A DNA stretch of 64,000 nt from Sporosarcina sp. FSL K6-3457 (GTDB lineage Bacteria > Bacillota > Bacilli > Bacillales_A > Planococcaceae): assembly GCF_038007285.1 (NCBI RefSeq), contig NZ_JBBOWX010000002.1:1-64000 (forward strand), given 5' to 3'. Under the pieces are notes generated by a model, which did not search any database, was not told the DNA's origin, and was given only the letters and a program-made list of their open reading frames with translations. Made by a program: the position numbers and the translations under genes. Positions 1-8,302 of this stretch are shown one piece after another. Each line of letters opens with the position of its first letter. Position 1 is the stretch's first letter.

Positions 1-332
1 CTTTTCTTTCCAATCAACTGCATTTTTCACTTGAACGTTGTAGGTACGCGATAGGCAAGTATTCGCAATAAGATTACTGTAGAAGTAGGTGTGTCGTGAA
101 TAGTTAGCCGAAAGCGAACTGGAAATGCACCAGTGAAAATGGAGGTTTTCAAGCCTTTACTTACCTGTGACTTATGCAATGAAATGGTTAATCAACAGAC
201 GTAACGCAAAATAACCTTGTGAACAGCGGATTTGAAGAAAATCGATAACTTCCTTTACTTGGCAGTTGATAATTATAGGAGATAAGCATACAATATTAAT
301 ACGAACTAATGTTCTTTTGTGAGGAGGGAAGC
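1..332. other. Left-edge region without a recognised gene
   Basis: No convincing coding frame, tRNA or riboswitch was recognised. The only open frames are short and lack ribosome binding sites. The region ends in the ribosome binding site GAGGAGG (321-327) of the next gene, so it probably holds that gene's promoter and leader. Confidence 0.4.
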
Positions 333-692
333 ATGATGCCTTTAATTCCCCCAGAGGCATTGCCGCATTTTGAAAATATGATTTATTTACCAATGCTAAT
401 CACTATTTTAGAGAGGGATCGGAATTTATTTGAAAAAGGCCCTTTCAAATTGAAAGGACCTTACGTGAAACTTGTCAATCAGGCAAGTAATTTTGTGCGT
501 ATCGAGCTGAAGGATACGACCATCTATTTGCGCCGTCATAATATGAAAGTGATACGGGGCAAGACAGATGATACATTTACTGAATATGTCTTTATGCACG
601 GTGGCTACGAAGAACATCGACGTTACTTGAATGTCCGTTTGCGTAATCGGACCGAAGAACTATTAGGCGTTTACTTTGCGATGGCTGAGTGA
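333..692 (+). CDS. YhjD-like small protein
   Basis: 119-residue predicted cytosolic protein with no signal peptide or membrane segment. The ATG at 333 lies five bases after GAGGAGG; an ATG at 336 is equally possible. The segment YLPMLITILERDR and the C-terminal stretch GYEEHRRYLNVRLRNRTEEL recall the uncharacterised Bacillus YhjD family, which in B. subtilis lies in the same chromosomal neighbourhood as comK. The function is unknown. It converges on comK with only 7 bp between the stop codons. The family assignment is from memory of sequence character and is tentative; that the frame is coding is more secure. Confidence 0.6.
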   Translation: MMPLIPPEALPHFENMIYLPMLITILERDRNLFEKGPFKLKGPYVKLVNQASNFVRIELKDTTIYLRRHNMKVIRGKTDDTFTEYVFMHGGYEEHRRYLNVRLRNRTEELLGVYFAMAE

Positions 693-699
693 AAATAAG

Positions 700-1230
700 T
701 TATTCGTCATCAAAATTGCTGTAATTACTAAAAGAAGAGGGTCTATTTAATTGTTTTTGCTTTTTATAAAAGTTCTTTTCAAGGAGATTACCAAATGCGT
801 ATTGTCGGTACATGGTTGAAGCAGAAATATTTACTTTGAAGGAGCGATTATTTTCCAAATGGACAATAGAGCCTACGTTATCGGGTTCTATAAAATCAAT
901 TGCATGATAGGAAATCCAAATATTTTCTTCGGCAGTTGGAGACATTGTGGGTAGGAATATATAGGGTGTACCGAAATCATGGGCTACGATAATCGGTGTC
1001 TTATGGTGTTTTCCAAGTGCGATTTTCGCGATATTTATCGAGGTCTGTAAAGAGCCTCCGTAATAGTCGCACGATTTTCTTACGATGTGAATCGGCTTTT
1101 TCGGGATAGTTAGTTCGCAATTACGTTCGATGACACGTGTTGCTACTATTTTGTCATCTACATTCACAGGTTGTAGCATAAATGTGTCAAAAGAGATGAC
1201 ATAGTTCGCAATCAATTCTCGTTTATTCAA
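700..1230 (-). CDS. comK: Competence transcription factor ComK
   Basis: 176 residues, close to the family's roughly 190. ComK is the master activator of DNA-uptake genes and binds paired A/T boxes. Diagnostic blocks are PIHIVRKSCDYYGGS (about residues 46-60, equivalent to PLQIVDRSCRFFGSS in B. subtilis), PIIV followed by YIFLPTMSPTAEENIWIS, and KVNIS further on. Start is a TTG at 1230-1228, preceded by AGGGGGT. The comF genes in this window (comFA at 47.8 kb, comFC at 49.2 kb, comFB at 43.9 kb) are its expected targets. The C-terminus is short and basic/Ser-rich compared with B. subtilis, which may affect MecA/ClpCP-dependent turnover (inference). Confidence 0.88.
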   Translation of the reverse strand: MNKRELIANYVISFDTFMLQPVNVDDKIVATRVIERNCELTIPKKPIHIVRKSCDYYGGSLQTSINIAKIALGKHHKTPIIVAHDFGTPYIFLPTMSPTAEENIWISYHAIDFIEPDNVGSIVHLENNRSFKVNISASTMYRQYAFGNLLEKNFYKKQKQLNRPSSFSNYSNFDDE

Positions 1231-1267
1231 ACAAATAACCCCCTAAAATTTGTAATATACAAATACT

Positions 1268-1295
1268 ATTATAAGTCAGAAAATTAATAATGCAA
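1268..1295 (-). promoter_or_regulatory. Sigma-A-type promoter of comK
   Basis: On the minus strand TTGCAT (1295-1290) and TATAAT (1273-1268) are separated by 16 bp, about 40 bp before the comK TTG start. The surroundings are very A/T-rich, as expected for ComK autoregulation, but I could not define a clean pair of AAAA-N5-TTTT boxes. A short palindrome TTTGT-N5-ACAAA lies between this promoter and the gene. Confidence 0.55.
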
Positions 1296-1412
1296 CCTTT
1301 TTATGAATAGTAATGACTATTTTTTAGTTTGAATCTATTCACCTATTATTTTTACATCTAAATGGGATTATCGAGTGGGAACTATCCTAAATAATATGGA
1401 TAATCGACAATA

Positions 1413-1444
1413 GAAAACCCTCCACTCGATTGATGAGGGAGGGT
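1413..1444 (-). terminator. Terminator of the M20 amidohydrolase gene
   Basis: Inverted repeat ACCCTCC / GGAGGGT with a 14-base loop. Read on the minus strand it is followed by TTTTCT, just past the stop of the gene ending at 1453. Confidence 0.75.
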
Positions 1445-1452
1445 GATATTTA

Positions 1453-2616
1453 TTATTTTTGATAATCAAGAGCCGCGGCGCCTAGTGTTTTTGCTGCGAG
1501 AAGCATTGCATTTTCATCGAAATCAAATTTGGGATGATGATGCGGATAGGGGACGGCTGGTTTGGCACCAGTGAAGAAAAATGTCCCCGGCACTTTTTCA
1601 AGATAATAGGAAAAATCTTCACCGCCCATTTGTGGTGTCGATTCAACAACAGATTGTGCACCTGGAACGTTTTCCGCTACGGTTTTCAAAAATGCAGTTT
1701 CGGTGGCATGGTTGACGACAGCGGGATAGCCGCGTACGTATTCAAATTCGATTGTACAGTCATTGGCAAGTGCGGTTCCGTCAATTACGCGTTTCATCTC
1801 AAGCTCCATTAAATCACGGACCTTTGGATTGAATGAGCGGACTGTTCCTCCAAGTTTTGCGGAATCTGCAATGACGTTAAATGCATTTTCTGCAACAAAC
1901 GAGCCGATGGATAATACAGCAGAGTCAATTGGATTGACGCGGCGAGCAACAAGCTGCTGTAAATTCATGACGAGTTGTGCGCCGATGACGATAGCATCTT
2001 TTGTCTGATGGGGAGCTGCACCATGACCGCCAGCACCTTGAATGGTGATTGTGAAACGGTCGGCTGCTGCCATAACAGGTCCTGCTAAATATTCAATTGT
2101 TCCTAAAGGTGTCAACGACCAAAGATGCGTACCGAAAATAACATCGACTCCGTCAAGACAGCCAGCTTCAATCATTGAAATAGCGCCACCTGGAGCATAT
2201 TCTTCCGCGTGTTGGTGGATGAAAACATATTCACCAGCAAGATCTTCTTGTAATTCGTGAATGGCCTTGGCTACTTGGAGTAACGTCGCAGTGTGTCCAT
2301 CATGTCCGCAGGCATGCATGACACCGGACACTGTCGATTTATAGGGCACATCTTTTTCATCCTGGATAGGGAGTGCATCGAAATCAGCGCGCAATGCGAC
2401 TGTTTTACCAGGTCGACCGCCTTTGACGCGGGCAACGACACCGTTACCTCCAACCCCCATCTGGACGTCTACACCAAGATCCGCGTAAAAATCATGTATG
2501 TATTGCGCGGTGTGTTCTTCCTTAAAAGATAACTCGGGATGCATGTGAAGATGTCGACGTATGACAACCATATCTTCAAACGCACTATCCAACTTTTCAA
2601 ATAGCTGTTCTTTCAT
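1453..2616 (-). CDS. M20D-family amidohydrolase / N-acyl-amino-acid deacylase
   Basis: 387-residue cytosolic metallo-amidohydrolase of the YhaA/YxeP/hippurate-hydrolase type, which removes acyl groups from amino acids. Metal-ligand motifs appear in order: HACGHDGH (Cys and His ligands, near residue 100), HQHAEE (Glu pair, about 135), GTHLW (His, about 160) and PHHHPKFDFDE near the C-terminus; GGEDFSYY is the usual dimer/active-site loop. I chose the ATG at 2616, which follows AAAGGGGCGG and gives the usual length. An upstream in-frame start at 2670 would add an unconserved 18-residue tail. It lies 84 bp behind hmoB on the same strand. The exact substrate cannot be read from sequence. Confidence 0.85.
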   Translation of the reverse strand: MKEQLFEKLDSAFEDMVVIRRHLHMHPELSFKEEHTAQYIHDFYADLGVDVQMGVGGNGVVARVKGGRPGKTVALRADFDALPIQDEKDVPYKSTVSGVMHACGHDGHTATLLQVAKAIHELQEDLAGEYVFIHQHAEEYAPGGAISMIEAGCLDGVDVIFGTHLWSLTPLGTIEYLAGPVMAAADRFTITIQGAGGHGAAPHQTKDAIVIGAQLVMNLQQLVARRVNPIDSAVLSIGSFVAENAFNVIADSAKLGGTVRSFNPKVRDLMELEMKRVIDGTALANDCTIEFEYVRGYPAVVNHATETAFLKTVAENVPGAQSVVESTPQMGGEDFSYYLEKVPGTFFFTGAKPAVPYPHHHPKFDFDENAMLLAAKTLGAAALDYQK

Positions 2617-2700
2617 AATTAGACCGCCCCTTTTCAGAATCTCATTCCTTCTATCTATTATATCAAACATCTGAGAGGGGGCAATGAGGCAAGGAAAAGG

Positions 2701-3219
2701 TTAGGCCTCCTCTTCCTTTACATTCGTGATATAGCTTGTGATGAAAGCACCACTTGTGAAAATATGTGGTGTGCTGTCGACGCCTGCTTCTGCATGACCT
2801 GTTAAATGGGCATCATGAAAAGAGGAGGAGTTTTTCCACATCTCATAATATGTGCTAGCAGACCATTCAGTCATCACAATATACGTATCAGAATCGAGGG
2901 GACGAAGTAGACGAAAAGCGATGAAGCCAAGTGTATCATCTAGTGCATGTGTACGTTCTTTAAAACGATGTTCAAAAATAGGACGCCCTTCATCAGTGAC
3001 TGGTAGATGATTATAGACGAAATAACCGTTTTCATCGAGCGTACCCGAAGAGGCAAGCACTTCATAGCGACGCGGTGTTTGGAAAACCGTTTTGCCGTTT
3101 GTTTCATGTAATAACAGTGCATTAGTTCCAGCGTGCATGACAATCATCATCTCTTTCGGATATTTAGCCCTTACAGTCTCCATAAATGCGGGTGTTCCAG
3201 ATGTCATATAAATATTCAT
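2701..3219 (-). CDS. hmoB: Heme-degrading monooxygenase HmoB
   Basis: 172-residue antibiotic-biosynthesis-monooxygenase-fold protein matching B. subtilis HmoB (YhgC), which opens the heme ring to release iron. The C-terminal half (HRFKERTHALDDTLGFIAFR and VMTEWSASTYYEMWKNS) is the ferredoxin-like ABM domain; the N-terminal half is the extra domain typical of HmoB rather than HmoA. ATG at 3219 follows AAGGAGGT by about 9 bases; a TTG six bases upstream is too close to the ribosome binding site. It is divergent from hemE, the same pairing of heme degradation with heme synthesis as in B. subtilis. Confidence 0.85.
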   Translation of the reverse strand: MNIYMTSGTPAFMETVRAKYPKEMMIVMHAGTNALLLHETNGKTVFQTPRRYEVLASSGTLDENGYFVYNHLPVTDEGRPIFEHRFKERTHALDDTLGFIAFRLLRPLDSDTYIVMTEWSASTYYEMWKNSSSFHDAHLTGHAEAGVDSTPHIFTSGAFITSYITNVKEEEA

Positions 3220-3501
3220 ACCCAAAAACCTCCTTCGATTCTTATCTCTACATATTCCCTAATTCCAGCAAATTAATCAATTACGCCTGAGTGCAATTCA
3301 AAATTTGTAATAGCTGCTGGAGGCTTAACTTGCTTCTACATGAAGCAAGTTAAACAAAGATTGACGAAATGATGGCAATTCATGAAAAAGGAAGCACAAC
3401 TTTATGACAAGTGGGACGAAACGCTATACTTTACATAGGGAAACGTCTATATTTGAGTACGGATATATAACTTAGAAATACCATTATGAATGAAAGTGGG
3501 A

Positions 3502-4551
3502 ATGGATAAAATGACACAATTTAACGATACACTACTCCGTGCTGCACGTGGCGAAAAGATTGAGCATACACCTGTCTGGTATATGAGACAGGCAGGCCGT
3601 TCACAGCCCGAGTATTTAAAAATTAAAGAGAAATATTCACTGGAAGAAATTACGCATCAGCCTGAGCTTTGTGCCTATGTGACGAAACTCCCGGTTGACC
3701 AATATAATGTTGATGCAGCTATTTTATATAAAGATATTGTAACACCTTTACCAGGACTTGGCGTTGACGTGAAGATTAAAGCGGGCGTTGGCCCTGTGAT
3801 TTCCAACCCAATCCGTACCGTTCAAGATGTCCATAATCTTGGTGATTTGTCACCACAAGATGATATTCCGTTCGTTCTTGAAACGATTAAAATATTGACG
3901 AAAGAACAATTGAATGTTCCGCTCATTGGTTTTGCAGGCGCACCGTTTACACTTGCAAGCTATATGATTGAGGGGGGACCTTCGAAAAGCTATAATTTAA
4001 CGAAATCATTCATGGTATCTGAGCCAGAAGCGTGGTTTGCCTTAATGGACAAGCTTGCTGATATGACGATTACGTATATTACTGCACAAGTAGCAGCAGG
4101 TGCGAAAGCGATTCAAATCTTTGATTCATGGGTAGGGGCTTTGAATGTTGCAGATTACCGTATCTTCATTAAACCAGTAATGACACGTATTTTTACGGAG
4201 TTGCGCAAATTGAACGTTCCGCTGATTACATTTGGAGTGGGTGCAAGTCACCTGGCGAACGAGTGGCATGATCTTCCTGTCGACGTTGTCGGTCTTGATT
4301 GGCGCTTGTCTATCAAGGAAGCTGGTGAGCGTGGTATGACGAAGCCATTGCAAGGTAATCTGGACCCGTCTATGCTGTTGGCAGACTGGAAAATTATTGA
4401 AGAGCGGGCAAAGGTTATTATTGAGCAAGGTGTCGAGCATGGTAGCCATATCTTTAACTTGGGCCACGGCGTTTTCCCTGATGTTAAACCGGCGACATTG
4501 AAAAAGCTAACTGAATTTATTCATAGCTATAGTGCACAACTGCGTAAATAA
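3502..4551 (+). CDS. hemE: Uroporphyrinogen decarboxylase HemE
   Basis: 349 residues, standard length. It decarboxylates uroporphyrinogen III to coproporphyrinogen III in the cytosol. Family signatures are HTPVWYMRQAGRSQPEY near the N-terminus (substrate-binding Arg), AILYKDI (catalytic Asp), GAPFTLASYM, FDSWVGAL and the C-terminal FNLGHGVFPDV. The ATG at 3502 gives the same N-terminal length as B. subtilis HemE before the FN(E/D)T block; ATGs at 3490 and 3511 are alternatives and no ribosome binding site is strong. First gene of hemE-hemH-hemY, with hemH beginning 18 bp after its stop. Confidence 0.96.
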   Translation: MDKMTQFNDTLLRAARGEKIEHTPVWYMRQAGRSQPEYLKIKEKYSLEEITHQPELCAYVTKLPVDQYNVDAAILYKDIVTPLPGLGVDVKIKAGVGPVISNPIRTVQDVHNLGDLSPQDDIPFVLETIKILTKEQLNVPLIGFAGAPFTLASYMIEGGPSKSYNLTKSFMVSEPEAWFALMDKLADMTITYITAQVAAGAKAIQIFDSWVGALNVADYRIFIKPVMTRIFTELRKLNVPLITFGVGASHLANEWHDLPVDVVGLDWRLSIKEAGERGMTKPLQGNLDPSMLLADWKIIEERAKVIIEQGVEHGSHIFNLGHGVFPDVKPATLKKLTEFIHSYSAQLRK

Positions 4552-4569
4552 ACTGACGAGGTGAACATG

Positions 4570-5502
4570 ATGACGAAGAAACAAATGGGACTGTTAGTAA
4601 TGGCTTACGGGACTCCGAATAAGGAGGAGGATATTGAATCGTATTACACGCATATCCGCCACGGTCGCCCGCCAGCACCAGAGCAATTGGAGGATTTACG
4701 TAATCGGTATGCAGCAATTGGGGGGATTTCACCACTTGCTAAAATTACCGAAAATCAAGCCAATGCGCTTTGTAATCGTCTGAATGAAGTACAGGACGAC
4801 ATTGAATTCAAGGTTTATATCGGATTAAAGCATATTGCGCCGTTCATTGAAGATACGGTAGAAAAAATGCATGCGGATGGTATTAAAGAAGCTGTATCCA
4901 TCGTATTGGCACCGCATTTTTCAACGTTTTCCGTCAAATCCTATAACGAACGTGTGCAAGAAGAAGCTGACAAGCATGGAATGACCATTACATCAGTAGA
5001 AAGCTGGTACAAGCAGCCGAAGTTTATCGACTTTTGGGCTGGTCAAGTTCGAGGGACATTTGAAGGTATGACTGAAGAACAGCGGGCAGTTGCTTGCCTG
5101 ATTGTTTCAGCTCATTCATTACCAGAAAAGATTTTGGCAAACGGTGATCCGTATGCGGACCAGTTGAAAGAAACGGCTGATTTAATTGCTGCTGCAGCTG
5201 GCGTGGACAACTATGAAGTGGGCTGGCAAAGTGAAGGACAGACACCAGAGCCTTGGCTTGGACCAGATGTACAGGATTTGACACGCGCGTTGCATACAAC
5301 AAAGGGTTATTCGACATTCGTCTACACGCCAGTTGGCTTCGTTTCTGACCATCTTGAAGTGTTATATGACAATGATTATGAGTGTAAAGTCGTTTGTGAT
5401 GATATTGGGGCTTCTTATTATCGTCCGGCCATGCCGAATGTGGATCCGCTATTTATTGATGCAATGGTGGATGCGGTGTTTGATAAGATGAAAGAAGCTT
5501 GA
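4570..5502 (+). CDS. hemH: Coproporphyrin III ferrochelatase HemH (CpfC)
   Basis: 310 residues. Inserts Fe(II) into coproporphyrin III, the Gram-positive order of late heme synthesis. MGLLVMAYGTP begins the protein; YIGLKHIAPFIED, LIVSAHSLPE (metal-binding His) and DHLEVLYDNDYE (catalytic Glu) are the ferrochelatase motifs. I chose the ATG at 4570, 8 bases after GAGGTG; ATG 4567 and GTG 4561 are in frame but poorly spaced. The C-terminus aligns to the usual end. An inserted element now separates it from hemY by 421 bp, although these genes are normally nearly contiguous. Confidence 0.96.
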   Translation: MTKKQMGLLVMAYGTPNKEEDIESYYTHIRHGRPPAPEQLEDLRNRYAAIGGISPLAKITENQANALCNRLNEVQDDIEFKVYIGLKHIAPFIEDTVEKMHADGIKEAVSIVLAPHFSTFSVKSYNERVQEEADKHGMTITSVESWYKQPKFIDFWAGQVRGTFEGMTEEQRAVACLIVSAHSLPEKILANGDPYADQLKETADLIAAAAGVDNYEVGWQSEGQTPEPWLGPDVQDLTRALHTTKGYSTFVYTPVGFVSDHLEVLYDNDYECKVVCDDIGASYYRPAMPNVDPLFIDAMVDAVFDKMKEA

Positions 5503-5506
5503 ACTA

Positions 5507-5873
5507 CCACCACTTAGCTTACGCTTGAAGTGGTGGATACCTAAGAACACCAGCGTAACCGCCAGTTATTGATTAGGCTCTATCCGTAGTCCCTACGGTG
5601 AAAGACAAAATTTGTGTACGTTGAACTCCATTCGTCTAGCGTACTGCTTGGTTTTCGCTTTTCGGCTAGACGAGGCGATTAGAACGTTGAAAATTTTACG
5701 TGACGAACGGGTTTCTTGTCACAACCCCATATTTTCAGTTTTCAATGGGCAATCTGTACAACACTATCATAGAACTCACGTTCTGTTTGGGTCAGTATTA
5801 TGGCTAATGCCAACCGATATTCATCTCCCACCTATTTATTGGGCTACGCCCTTTACATCTCTTGAGGTGAGAG
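5507..5873. mobile_element. IS200/IS605-like non-autonomous element (palindrome-ended)
   Basis: The hemH-hemY gap holds no supported gene but is bounded by structures typical of IS200/IS605-family ends. On the left is a perfect hairpin CCACCACTT / AAGTGGTGG (5507-5536). On the right is a compound hairpin CTCCCACCT / AGGTGAGAG (5825-5873, one mismatch) with an inner GGGC-TAC-GCCC. There are no long terminal inverted repeats. A 303-nt open frame inside (5612-5914) resembles no transposase I know and lacks a ribosome binding site. Best explained as a deletion derivative (PATE-like). Exact ends are not determined. Confidence 0.55.
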
Positions 5874-5923
5874 CCTTCTATCGGATAATGATAAAAAATC
5901 GTACAGGAAAGTGATGATGGACT

Positions 5924-7339
5924 ATGACTGAACAACGCAAAAAAGTCGTCATCGTCGGGGGAGGGATTACAGGCCTCTCCGCGGCGTTTTATATGCAAAA
6001 AGAAGCGCGTGAAAAAGGGCTTCCGCTCGATGTGATCTTGATTGAAGCGTCGAACCAGCTTGGCGGTAAAATCCAAACAGTGCGACGTGACGGCTTTGTC
6101 ATTGAGCGTGGTCCGGATTCATTTTTAATCCGCAAAAAGAGTGTTGGTCTGCTGGCGGAGGATCTTGGAATCGAAGGGGAACTTGTGAGAAATGCGACTG
6201 GCCAGGCTTATGTATTGGTCAATGGTACATTGCATCCGATTCCAGGTGGTTCAGTGATGGGCATTCCAACAGAAATTACGCCATTTTTGAAGACAGGACT
6301 ATTTTCATGGGCGGGAAAAATACGTGCGGCAGGGGATTTTGTTCTCCCACGATCCGATGTGAAAGGCGACCAGTCATTAGGTGGATTTTTCCGTAGACGT
6401 TTCGGTGGAGAAATTGTCGAGAATTTGATTGAACCGTTACTGTCGGGTGTTTATGCAGGCGATATCGACCAAATGAGCTTACAATCGACGTTTCCCCAGT
6501 TTTACGAAGTGGAGAAAAAACATCGTAGTCTCATTTTGGGTATGAAAAAGACGACGCCTAAGCAATTGCCGCAGAAAAATAGTCACAGTACGAAGAAGGA
6601 AGGCGTCTTCCATACATTCCGTAACGGGCTGGAGACGTTAGTAGAGGCGATTGAACAGCGACTAGAGCCTGGTTCTGTCATGAAAGGCGTGCGAACCGAG
6701 GCGATTGAATCTGTAGGAGATAAGACAATTATTGACTTGAATGACGGTCGCAAAGTCGAAGCAGATGCGGTTATTTTGACGACCGGACATGAGATGGCTA
6801 GTCGTTTATTTGCTCCACATGGCTTGTTACAAGACTTAGGCGAAATACCGACGACATCAGTTGCAACAGTAGCGCTAGCATTTCCAGCGGCGTCGGTTGT
6901 GCAAGATAAAGAAGGAACGGGTTTTCTTGTGTCAAGAAGTAGCGATTATTCGATTACAGCGTGTACGTGGACACATCGTAAATGGCCTACGACGACGCCA
7001 GAAGGCAAAGTACTCATTCGTGCATTCGTTGGACGGGTGGGTGATGAGGCGATTGTCGACTTGCCCGATGCCGAAATTGAAAAGATTGTTCTCGCCGATT
7101 TGAGTAAAATCATTGAGATAACAGGAAAACCGGACTTTACCGTCGTAACCCGTTGGAAAAAGGATCGACCACAGTATCGAGTGGGACACAAACAGCGGAT
7201 TGAGGCGGCGCGTCTAGAATTACGAGCGAAGTTTCCGCAAGTGAAGCTGGCGGGCGCTTCTTATAATGGCGTTGGCTTGCCAGATTGTATCGATCAAGGC
7301 AGAGCTGCAGTGCGAGAGGTTATGGATGAACTGTTTTGA
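5924..7339 (+). CDS. hemY: Coproporphyrinogen III oxidase HemY (CgoX)
   Basis: 471-residue FAD enzyme oxidising coproporphyrinogen III to coproporphyrin III. The dinucleotide-binding motif VGGGITGLSAAFYMQ is at about residues 10-25, followed by IEASNQLGGKIQT and ERGPDSFL. The C-terminal FAD contact is GASYNGVGLPDCIDQGRAA (about 445-463). Length and ends match the family. A terminator follows at 7372-7407. Expression may differ from hemEH because the IS200/IS605-like element lies immediately upstream; the ribosome binding site before the ATG (a GATGG-type sequence) is weak. Confidence 0.95.
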   Translation: MTEQRKKVVIVGGGITGLSAAFYMQKEAREKGLPLDVILIEASNQLGGKIQTVRRDGFVIERGPDSFLIRKKSVGLLAEDLGIEGELVRNATGQAYVLVNGTLHPIPGGSVMGIPTEITPFLKTGLFSWAGKIRAAGDFVLPRSDVKGDQSLGGFFRRRFGGEIVENLIEPLLSGVYAGDIDQMSLQSTFPQFYEVEKKHRSLILGMKKTTPKQLPQKNSHSTKKEGVFHTFRNGLETLVEAIEQRLEPGSVMKGVRTEAIESVGDKTIIDLNDGRKVEADAVILTTGHEMASRLFAPHGLLQDLGEIPTTSVATVALAFPAASVVQDKEGTGFLVSRSSDYSITACTWTHRKWPTTTPEGKVLIRAFVGRVGDEAIVDLPDAEIEKIVLADLSKIIEITGKPDFTVVTRWKKDRPQYRVGHKQRIEAARLELRAKFPQVKLAGASYNGVGLPDCIDQGRAAVREVMDELF

Positions 7340-7371
7340 CTGAATGATGGCAGCACAATATAGATGAATGC

Positions 7372-7407
7372 AAAACAGCCGCAGCAGAAGATCTTTGCGG
7401 CTGTTTT
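7372..7407. terminator. Bidirectional terminator between hemY and the yhfH cluster
   Basis: Inverted repeat AAAACAGCCGC / GCGGCTGTTTT with A-rich left and T-rich right arms. It can end hemY transcription (+) and the yhfH repeat transcript (-). Confidence 0.8.
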
Positions 7408-7419
7408 ATATGTCTATTA

Positions 7420-7545
7420 TCATAAAATATTGCAAGAATCGCATTTGTTGCCGTAGCACTCATGCTGTTCTTCAATTTCTTTTCCACAAGACGTACAAAC
7501 TTTAGCAGGTAGATTTTTGAAAAATTCGATGACGTTTTCGATCAT
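7420..7545 (-). CDS. yhfH: YhfH-family small Cys protein, copy 1
   Basis: 41-residue protein of the YhfH family, adjacent to lplJ as in B. subtilis. The N-terminal segment MIENVIEFFKNLPAK is followed by CTSCG, HECYGNKC and a terminal CDSCN, giving six cysteines as three pairs plus a conserved His, suggestive of zinc binding (inference). The ribosome binding site is AAAAGAGGTGAAT. Most diverged of the four tandem copies: it has GKEI where the others have GNEI, and ends in Leu. Confidence 0.75.
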   Translation of the reverse strand: MIENVIEFFKNLPAKVCTSCGKEIEEQHECYGNKCDSCNIL

Positions 7546-7625
7546 AGCATATTCACCTCTTTTAAGTTGTTTTAGTACTCGAGTTTTTAAAATCCTTTGT
7601 AATAGTACAGGTGTTGCAAAAAAAA

Positions 7626-7751
7626 TTATACTATATTGCAAGAGTCGCATTTGTTACCGTAGCACTCATGCTGTTCTTCGATTTCATTTCCGCAAGACGT
7701 ACAAACTTTAGTGGGTAGGTTTTTAAAAAACTCGATGACATTTTCAATCAT
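7626..7751 (-). CDS. yhfH: YhfH-family small Cys protein, copy 2
   Basis: 41 residues, nearly identical to its neighbours; the change visible against copy 3 is Thr for Ala in NLPTK. The coding region and roughly 80 bp of upstream DNA, including the GAGGTGAATAT leader, are repeated with the other copies at a spacing of about 205 bp, so this is a tandem duplication of gene plus leader. Its own stop codon is TAA; copies 3 and 4 use TGA. Confidence 0.75.
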   Translation of the reverse strand: MIENVIEFFKNLPTKVCTSCGNEIEEQHECYGNKCDSCNIV

Positions 7752-7829
7752 AGTATATTCACCTCTTTTAAATTGTGTTAGTACTAAAGTTTATAATTTC
7801 ATTGTAATAGTACAGATGCTGCAAAAAAA

Positions 7830-7955
7830 TCACACTATATTGCAAGAATCGCATTTGTTGCCGTAGCACTCATGCTGTTCTTCGATTTCATTTCCGCAAG
7901 ACGTACAAACTTTAGCGGGTAAGTTTTTAAAAAACTCGATGACATTTTCGATCAT
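7830..7955 (-). CDS. yhfH: YhfH-family small Cys protein, copy 3
   Basis: 41 residues with the family layout: MIENVIEFFKNLPAK, then the Cys pairs CTSC and the HECYGNKC...C group. The reading frame and all six cysteines are preserved, which argues for selection on the protein rather than decay after duplication. The same ribosome binding site and leader precede it. No function is established for the family as far as I know. Confidence 0.75.
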   Translation of the reverse strand: MIENVIEFFKNLPAKVCTSCGNEIEEQHECYGNKCDSCNIV

Positions 7956-8034
7956 AGTATATTCACCTCTTTTAAATTGTATTAGTACTAAAGTTTATAA
8001 TTTTATTGTAATAGTACAGGTGCTGCAAAAAAAA

Positions 8035-8160
8035 TCACACTATATTGCAAGAATTGCATTTGTTGCCGTAGCACTCATGCTGTTCTTCGATTTCATTTCC
8101 GCAAGACGTACAAACTTTAGCGGGTAAGTTTTTAAAAAACTCGATGACATTTTCGATCAT
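8035..8160 (-). CDS. yhfH: YhfH-family small Cys protein, copy 4 (promoter-proximal)
   Basis: 41 residues; Asn replaces Asp in the terminal CNSCN. First copy in the direction of transcription. Unlike the other three it has its own upstream sequence: a ribosome binding site GAGAGGGGG and a TATAAT at 8216-8221 (minus strand). A TTGACA (8235-8240) lies only 13 bp from that -10, so the promoter pairing is uncertain. The unrelated leader marks this as the ancestral edge of the tandem array. Confidence 0.75.
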   Translation of the reverse strand: MIENVIEFFKNLPAKVCTSCGNEIEEQHECYGNKCNSCNIV

Positions 8161-8302
8161 GATTTATTTTCCCCCTCTCAATTTGTACTAGTACTCGATG
8201 CGTTGTTAGTAGTGTATTATAACAGTGAATCAAATGTCAACACATTTCTTCACTTTTCAGATAAAATAAATAAGAGACTATTTTAGTTAAGGAGCGATTT
8301 GC

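Larger units (their letters stand above)
7420..8160 (-). repeat. Tandem duplication array of yhfH (four units of about 205 bp)
   Basis: Start codons fall at 7545, 7751, 7955 and 8160, giving unit lengths of 206, 204 and 205 bp. Each unit contains the gene, its ribosome binding site and a conserved spacer. Divergence between units is low and mostly at synonymous or spacer positions. Confidence 0.85.

Noticed and set aside
61..170. A group II intron 5' end (GTGTCGTGAATAG...) at the left edge
   Set aside because: Only a loose resemblance of the first bases; no domain V hairpin or reverse-transcriptase frame in the visible sequence.
172..393. A 73-codon minus-strand frame at the left edge
   Set aside because: Overlaps the better-supported plus-strand gene and its ribosome binding site; composition is not protein-like.
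5612..5914. A 100-codon frame inside the IS200/IS605-like element
   Set aside because: No ribosome binding site, no resemblance to TnpA or TnpB, and part of its length is the end hairpin.
8216..8240. A strong sigma-A promoter for yhfH (TTGACA and TATAAT both present on the minus strand)
   Set aside because: The two hexamers are only 13 bp apart, too close for a functional pair, so only the -10 is mentioned as a possibility.
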